Source of the DNA: Agelaius tricolor | Taxonomy: Eukaryota > Chordata > Aves > Passeriformes > Icteridae | DNA length: 64,000 bases | Direction of reading: 5' to 3' | NCBI GenBank assembly: GCA_023055355.1 | Contig: JALJCS010000002.1 | Location: 84,159,001-84,223,000, forward strand | Shown: positions 22,501-31,500 of the stretch, one piece after another | Layout: each line of letters starts with the position of its first letter | Position numbering within the stretch: position 1 is the first letter of the stretch | Translations under genes and position numbers: made by a program | Notes under the pieces: generated by a model | Database searches by the model: none | Seen by the model: only the letters and a program-made list of their open reading frames with translations | Told to the model about the DNA's origin: nothing

Positions 22501-25500
22501 TGTCACCTGCTCCCAGCCAACAGGGAATGATCTTTTTCAAGGTTTGAATCTCTCTCAACTAAACTCTGTTTAGTTGTCTTTAGCATGTGGTAACTCAAAA
22601 CTAGACATTTGTCTGAATACTAGCTGTGTCAGTCTTCTGAAGAAACATTCTAAATTAAAGTGCTTTACACTTAAATTAGTTGTTGCAGCTGCTACTAAAT
22701 CTACAGAAGGTATATGCTGCCAAGCATACATACCCACTTTGCAGCCACATGCTGTTGGTGAATAAGTATCCAAGTTTACAGAAATTATTCTTAGTACGTT
22801 AAAAATTACTTGATCCAGGCTGTAGTTTTGTGAGACAGAAACACTGATTTAAGTATTCCCATCTGCCTCCCATGCCTTAGTCCCACAGCTCATAGTTTTT
22901 TTTTCACTTTGTATTTGAGCCAGATCAGTTCTTCTGTCTTGTTCACAGTGTACTGACACAAAAACCCATGCCAGTGCAGCTGGAGGAGCAGTGTACTGTG
23001 GGAATGGTTTAGGAACGCTTGGAAACAGAAGAGATGGGAGTATCTTAAATAGGTTTTGCTGCCTGAAACAAAATCTTAAATGCATTCAGCTTAGTAACCC
23101 AACTTCAAGGTTGTCATGAGTCTTTTGCTCTGGATTACAGTGGATTGTGTTCAGCTTCTTGTTCTCTTTCAGTTAATTTTTGCCAACACTGGTTTGAGTA
23201 CTTTCCCAATCCTCCAATTAATGTCCTTGCTATGATGGAAAATGTTTTGGCACATCATGACAAAGAACTACTTCAGCATTTAATAAAATACCATGTAACT
23301 TCACAGGTAATAGTCTGGACAGCTTTTGTAAACAAAAATGTACTGCAGTGAATAGTAGTGCACTGTTCTTTTATTTCAATGAATTTCTAGTTTGGGGGAG
23401 TTTTCATTAAATACCAGTGAATTATGTGGGAGTGTAAAGAATGTATCATTGATTTCCTGCTGTTTTTCCTTGTCCATGATCATATGTATGCTACTTTAGT
23501 TCTTTAGAAGTTCTTTGCTTTCTAGTCCACATTGCTTAAAAATCTACTCATCAAATTATGAATGTACCTTTTTTTAACATGGACATAAGTGTGATTAATT
23601 AATTTTCTAATCCCTGTTTATCATTAGGGACGATTTCAGCTTCACAAATCTAAACAGAACATTTAGACATCCAGTGAAATAAGAAATGTATTTATAATCA
23701 CCCCAGATTAACTTTGCATGTTTAGAGTAGGTGGTGAAACTTATCTTGAAATGTTCTGTTTATTTCCTTTTTCATAAATTACTAGATTCTTGGTATAAGG
23801 CAAGAAAAATCACATTGTTTCTTTAAAAGGAATGGTAAAATTGTACTAATGGATTATTTTGTCAATTTTCCCAAATAATTTAGGTTTATGCTTGGCCTCT
23901 CCTAGAAACACTATTATCTGAGGTTCTAACAAGAGAAGAATGGCTGAAAGCCTTCGACAATATTTTCTCCAACCATCCTTCATACTTTCTAATGATTGTC
24001 ATTGCCTATGTTATATGTTCCAGAGCTCCCTTGCTCCACTGTAATCAAGCAGCAGATTTTGAGGTAAACATTTTCATATTTAAGTTAATCATGTGGAAAA
24101 GATGTATAAAACATTGTATCTGTTGTTAGGTTACAAGGAGATCCATTTCCAAATTCATATCTGTGTACTTGACAAATACACAATAAATGAGTAAAACACT
24201 GAGCAGTTTCCTGCAGTTTCATGCAAGGAGAACTTTAAAAGCTTTCATAGGCTTTCTAATGTCCCTAAAGGCCATTTTTAAAATTTCAATAGTTCATCAA
24301 GCCCAAAATAATTCTGTCTCTTTTTTGAGGATCTAGTATGGACTTCTGCCTTTGGAGACGATACACAATAATTCTGTGATGTTGTATCATTATCCTCCTG
24401 TCAGATTTTCAAAATTAGTCAGTATTATTGGATGTTCTCTGAAGCTAAATTAAAATGTTTTCTTATGTTTAATATTCCATGGGAAGAGGATTCTTTTTCT
24501 TACGAAAAATCTCTCTAGGCAGACAAAGGGTTCCACCTCTAAAATGTGCTTGTGAGCAATTTGACTGACATCAAGCAGATAGCATTACTGCTATGTTTAA
24601 TAATGACCATTTAGAGATTTTCTTGGTAGATAAGATCTTTGACAGGAAGAATAGTCCTGCAAGAGGAAAAACTTCTGAGCTTCATGGCTGAACACTCAAA
24701 GTCAAGGCAGGTTTATCCAGTAGTAGGAGTCACTGTTGGACACTCTAAATTGACACCCAGCTTCCCAAATCCCTTACACAGCTGCCATTTGAAGAGAAGG
24801 AAAAGAACTACAGCATCCTTTCCCACCTTGAAGAAGTTTGGCTCAAGTCAATTGAGCTGGTGATGTTTTATGAATTGGTAGGGAAAACTTTAAAAACTTT
24901 TTAAATTAACTGTTGAAATATATATCTTGCTATTTTTCATAATTCCCAGATATGTGTATTAAAAATAATTATATATTTGTGTAAAAATACATAACAGTGC
25001 ATAATCTTGTGTAGAATGTAAATGGCAGCATGTCTCTTACAGTATTTCTTCCATCATCGTAACAACGTGGACATTAATGTTGTGATTAAGGAAGCCTATC
25101 ATCTTATGGAGGCTACACCTCTGGATATCCATCCACAGCAAATGCTTGATGACTTCACACCACTTACAAAAGGACAGTACCCTGTGTTTAATAAGTATCC
25201 CATGTTCATTGTGAATTATCAAGCTCAGAAATGGGAGAAGATCAGACAAGATGAAATTGAATACTTGCGAGAAAGGTACTAGTGAGAAATTGAAGACTCA
25301 GTCTGGGAAGGACAGGTGGACATAATTGCCTTTGTATGTTGTAATGTGTAGTCTTGAGAGATAAGAAAATTCAGGAAAAGGACTTGAAATAGCTGCTGAA
25401 GCTTGAGAGTTACTTGGTTTGACATGTTTTTACATTACATCATTAGTCTTATCTTAAATAAAAAATGTCTGCTAATTAGCAGAAGATATTGGGCTACAAG

Positions 25501-28500
25501 TCACTGAACTTGGAAGCTCATAGCTAGAGCCTAAAGCTCTGTTGACCTTGTGGGGCCCAACTTTTGAAGGGCCAGGAGTTCTTAGCTTGCTATTGAAATC
25601 AGTGGGTACCATGATGCCAAGGCACCCTTAGAAACCAGGTTTTATTAAGAATGTGAGGAAGAGAGTACCTGCACTCATCTGTAATGCCCTGTTGTCTCTA
25701 ACAGTCAGTATGGTAGCTCTTCCTCATGTACTTTGTCACTGTGGAGGGGATGCCATATTCTTTCATGTCATCTCATTTCAGCAGTTCTTTGCTAGTGCTG
25801 TCATCAATTTCAAAGTAATCAAGTAATTTCTTGATACTTGGTTTGAATGATTAACGGGACTTCCTTCCATGTAGACAATTAGCACATGAATCAGAAGCCA
25901 AAGCACAGGAACAGAAAGCAGAAGATGAAGCCTGGTATCAAAGGCAGAAATTACTTCAAGAAGCTGAAGAACAGAGACAAAAAATCCTACTGGAAGAAGA
26001 GAAGTTGGCAGAACAGAGGCAGAGGTATTAGAATATAGGAAGCATTAGGGGTCTGGCTACTATAGCCTGCTATTACATTTTAAACCATGAGTAAAGGAGA
26101 AATAACCACTAATTTGTATAAATTGTAATGTGGGATAACTGTGGTCTGGTGGGTCATATTTTGGTTGGGAATTAAGTGATCTGGGTTGTATTACTACCTC
26201 ACCTCTTACTCCCTGGAGGGAATACAACAGATTAGAGGTCAAGTCACTTCATATTCTTGTCTCAGCTCCCAGCCATTTTTCTGGTTCCTTCAGATTGGGA
26301 AGTCTCTTAAACAGTCAACTGCTGTGTGTCTGCACTCTGAGACTTCAGACTTGCATTGTGGGCAGAGCCACACTGCAGATACAAGAGTCACTTACAGGAT
26401 CAGTGACTGTGCACAGTCTTGGAATTCTAGTGGATCTAGACAAACAACTGCTTTGTGTATCAGTTTATAAGCAAAGAGTAGTGATAGCAATGAAGCTGAA
26501 CTGTAAGTTTGTACATTTTGCAGTTGTGAAGGTTTAAGAGAATTTCAACATCTCCATAATTTCTTAGATAAACTACAGGTAATTATGGAATCATTTAAGT
26601 TGGAAATTACCTTTAAGATCTTCAAGTCTAACAGTTAACCCAGTACTGCCAAGTTCACCACTAAAACATGTCCCTAACCACCACATTTTTGAGCACATCT
26701 CCTAAATCTCTGTAATCTATAGAGCTGGTTGGTTGGTTTGTTTGTTTGTTTAAGAGGACAGCAAGCCTTTATTTACAAACTAATCCTTGAGTTTGCGGTT
26801 TTGTTCCTTGAAAGAGTTTGATATTTACCAAATAAACTTGGGACTAATTTTGTGCAGGAAGAGGTACCAGGACACTGGCAGTTATTCTATGGAGTAGTTT
26901 CTAGTTTTGGATCCTTGCAACATTAAACTAGTACTTATTAAAGTGGAGCAGAAACAGGGCACAGGACTTCAAAGCTTAACTGGAGATATTGCCCTTAGAA
27001 GATGTGTGTCTGTGAATTTAATTTTGTCTCTTAAATGAAAACTGGACATTTTACAGGAAAGACAGCAGCCATCCTAAGCTTTGTTAAGCTGGAGATGAGC
27101 TCATAGTAATTAAGGGCTAACTGCATTGTGTGTTTGTGCTCTTTGGTACTGACCTTTTACATATACAGTATCATTTCTGTTATTTGTTTATTTCTGTTTA
27201 TTTTGGCCTTGAAGGCTTGCTGTGGTGAAAAGAGAACTGAAAGTAAAGGAACTGCAACTTTTAGATGCTTCAAGAAGGCGTTTTCTGAACTACCACCAAG
27301 ATCAGCTTCAAATGGAACTGAAACATCTCGATGATGAAATTGCAAGAAAGGTTGAGTATTGCTCAAGTAATTCTTTTCTGCAAGGATTAATAGGGAAAAC
27401 TAAACAAGGAAAAAAGGCATAACTAAAATTTTAGTTGATATACTATGATTTGTGAGCCCAGAGGTGTATTTAGCATGAGGCAGCAGACTGCTTCAAGTGG
27501 TAAATGCATTATTTAACAGTTAGTGGCAGTGTTGAAAAATGTAATGAGCTCCTTAAAGGACTAGTGAATTCTCAGCTGTCTGTGGGCTGCATGTCCAGAT
27601 TGCAAATTAACTCGCCATTGATGAAGAGGCTCCACAGTGGCCTCTGGCCAGGCCTGGCTCTGCTCTGAATCACTAACCCAGGCACCATGGCATGCAGCTG
27701 TGCCATGAAAATGGTGCTGAGAATGGAAGGGTTTGCAGCTCATGGGCACTTTCTGAGCCTTTGCAGGGCTGTTCCTTGTGTCTCAGCAACACACTTCACA
27801 GAGCACAGTGCAGCTGGGTGGCTGTTTCTGCAGTCAGGGCACTGTAAGACTCCTCAGCTCCAGCTCAGCTCAGGTTCTGCCAGGTGCAAAGCAGCCACTT
27901 GCCCTTCTGGCCACTGTCCTCCACAGCACTCTGCCTTCAGAGACTCCTTTCTCAATTCAGAGCTGCATGTGGTAGGTTTTTAACATTAATTCAAGACTGG
28001 TATTTCCCTAACATAGCTTGGCTGGATGCAAAACTCTTCTATGCCTCTTCTCCACCTTGCCCTGTGCTTTTGTTATGCAGTATTTTCCATTCTTCATATG
28101 ACAGAAAACTAACCAGAACTTAGGGGCGTGGGGTTTGGACATTCTTTTTGATAATGTTTTTCTAAAGCAGAAGAATTTCTTTACTGTATTTTCATGTGTT
28201 TCTCTTCTCCACAAGGCATCTATGAGACAGCAGGAAACAAATGCTGTCCAAGATACAGAACCTGAATCACAGAAACAGCTTTTTGAACAGGTAATTATTG
28301 GGGAACTATGCTAAATACAAATATTTAATGGTTGTTCATTTGAAGTTCTTGGATTTGATTGTGTTCATGCAACCACACCTTGTGAGGAGAAATGGGGGCC
28401 TGATATTTTTCTCTTTTTTCTCTTTAATGATTTTTTTTTAGAGTAAATCCTCTGTTGATAAAAGCATTAACACAATTCACTGTTATCTTGGGGAGTTTTG

Positions 28501-31500
28501 GGTGAAAATAGTCATATCCTCCCCATTTTATTCTTTTCTTCTGCTGAGGTATGATTTGGTTGCTACAGGGTTTAGTTATGGGCTCAGCTGCTTGAGGGAA
28601 GTAAGGAACATGTAAATAAGAAATAAGTGTTAACAATGTGTTCCTCATCCAGAAACTCCCACCTTTTCATCTGTGATATCCAGACATATCTGCATTTTCT
28701 GGAGAGAACAGTATAGCAGATTGATGTAGGTGATGAAAAAATGTCTAGTTGCCAACAACATCATTAAGCAAAAAGGAGTGGATGGTTCATCAGGAATGTG
28801 CAGTTCCTTTCTGAAATGACTGATTTATTCAGAAATATGGCTATTCAGTAATAAATGGCTTTAATCAGTAATTCTGTTTAAAGTTAAATTTTAGTTAATT
28901 ATTATAAATAATTATTATAAATTACTGCAAAGCAAGAATGCCAATGGAAGCCTTTAAAAATGTTAATTTTGATTAAAAATACTCAGTTAAGTGTTTAGAA
29001 GTCAAAGCTACATGTACCCATCTTGAGTATGTGTAGATCCAATGGAATAAAGGAGAAGTAGACATCCAGCTCTCAGACCCTCATTTTGAAACATGTCAGT
29101 TTATATTTGGGTTTTTTAAAGCTTTTGGTCCTAAACTTGTTATAATCCATACTGAGCATGACTGGGCTGAATTTCTGTTAGCATTTATTTATTCAATACA
29201 CAGCCAACTGTATTGTGGCTACATAACACAAACCAGGCTAGGCTCATTTGTATTCCAGTACATGTAAAGTCAGCTCTCTAAGGAACTAATTCTACAGTGA
29301 TCATCCTCTCTAGGCTAGAAAGGTAGCAATTATTCAACCAGCTGAGGATCTCTGTTTGCCCACAAGAGTCAGTGCAGACAGGCTTTCCCTGCACTGTTTC
29401 ACTGCTGTCAGCGAGGGTCCCCGCTCCAGCTTCAAAGGATGTTGACTTTGACTCAGTTGCTCAGTAGATTCCTACAGGCCTGGGAAGGGGCTTTAACTTT
29501 TGCAGGAAATTGTGTAGATGTGCCCTGGTGAATGTGAAGAAAAGGTGATAAGCTAAAATGCTGTTTCTAGGTCTGCTAGTTGGTTGTACTACTTTGGAAA
29601 TCATCTCTGCATTCAGGCTGCAGATGTGTTCATTACAAACCCCAGTGCCATGAAACACACTTCATAGTTATGAAACATTTTGGGGTTTTGGCTAAAATAT
29701 GCCATAAATTGCAGAATATTTTCATGATGAATCTAGTTCATTTAGGTTGGAATTTTGCTTTTATTCTCCACAGTAATCTGGAGAATGGAATTACATCCCT
29801 TGTCATGACTCAGGCCACTGTTATGACTCATGCTTCATCTAATTCCTAGTGGATAAAACAGCAGGGTCTATGACTTTTTTGGACAGTTATGATATGCAGG
29901 GGGATGAGATGTGTGAATATATTCAAATACTAGTTTAATGAAATTTTAATAAATGTTAAAGAGATGGAATTACCAATGTGAGCTAGTAGCTTAGCAACAA
30001 TAATTTTTGTTTTGTGTGCTTGGCAGCATCTAATCCAAGACCAAGAGGCAGTTACAAAGGAAATGAAAGAAGAGGTGGAAGCTCATCGAAGAAAGATGGA
30101 TCTGGAAGACCAACGTGTTCAGAGATTGATAGAAATAGATCAAGAAGAAATACAGAAAGCTCAGACAGTAAGATGATTGGATCTTAACATGTGTTCTGGG
30201 GAGTCAATACGCTGATTTAAACAAGTAGTTCATAGTTACTGGTTAATAGCATTTTGACTGTAATTAACTAGGTCAAGTTCATATGGAAATATTTTCTAAA
30301 GAAATCTAATTTCTAGATAGCTATATTAATAGATTAAGATTCTATGTTTAAAGTTTTGAGATTTCCAAAAATCTGACTGAAGTGTCAAAACATCTGTATA
30401 ATATTGAAATTCTCTGGACCTGCCAGAAATACTAGCTTTTTATTTTTTTACTTCTCAAAACTTAGAAAGCATGTAAGACTCAAAAGTTCTTTTCAAAACA
30501 AGTCATCCTCCTGATAAGGAACATGTTTTGTTTGTAACCATAACAAAATAAAAGACAGCCTCAAAGGAGATTTCAGTTGGTAGTACTTGGCAGGAAATTC
30601 AGCTGTAGAAGCTGTCTTCTAGATCTCAGTAATGAATGTGTGTAGCTTGACATTAGGAATTGCTCAGATTTTCAAGCTCAGAACTTGTAACTGCACAGTT
30701 GGAAAAATAGTTGCAGCTATCCCACTGCCCATATGCTTGGCATCTGCATTTGTGTATTGTCTAGAAATAAACATATGGGTCTGAATTTTTGTAAACAGCA
30801 TTTGATTTTTGGAAGCAGATGGATGTGGGTGAAAGTATTGGCATTCAGGTATCAATCTTATGTCAGCTGCACCTGTTAGTGCAGCTAGTGGCTCTAGCAG
30901 GGACATCTGACAGGGATCCTGGAGAACACCTCAGTTTGTCCTGCCTGGTCTGTAGGTAAGGCTGTGCAGTTGGAATAGACTGAATTTCTGCTAAGAAAGG
31001 TGTTTTATTAGGTGGCTGAAGAAAATTTAGCCAGAGCTGAGCAGAAGCACACTGACACTGACTGGAGACCCAGGCATGATGAGCAGGACCAGGAGAAGTG
31101 CTGCAGAGAGATTGCCACGCTCCTGCATGACAACAGGGTGAGAGAAGCTGAACTGCTCAAGGCCATGAGGGAGGCAGAAGAAAAAAAGGTATTTGCATAA
31201 TTTCTTTTTTTAAGTGGGCCTGGCAAAAACATAACTGCCTATACCTATAATAGGGAGTGTAGAAAGCTGAAATGTATTAGAGAAATATTTTGTTAGAATT
31301 CTCCTTTTCTGTTTTGACTGGGAGTTTCTGGAAGCACAAGAGTGAATTGGTAAGGGTGTTTTAGTCTTAGGAAAGCATATTCCTATTTCTGTAAGTTCCT
31401 CTCATTTTTATTCTCTGACCCAAGACTTTTACCTTTCTCCAGATGTTTGAACGAGACGTTTTTCAAAATGAAACCTTCACACAGCTGACTACCATATTTT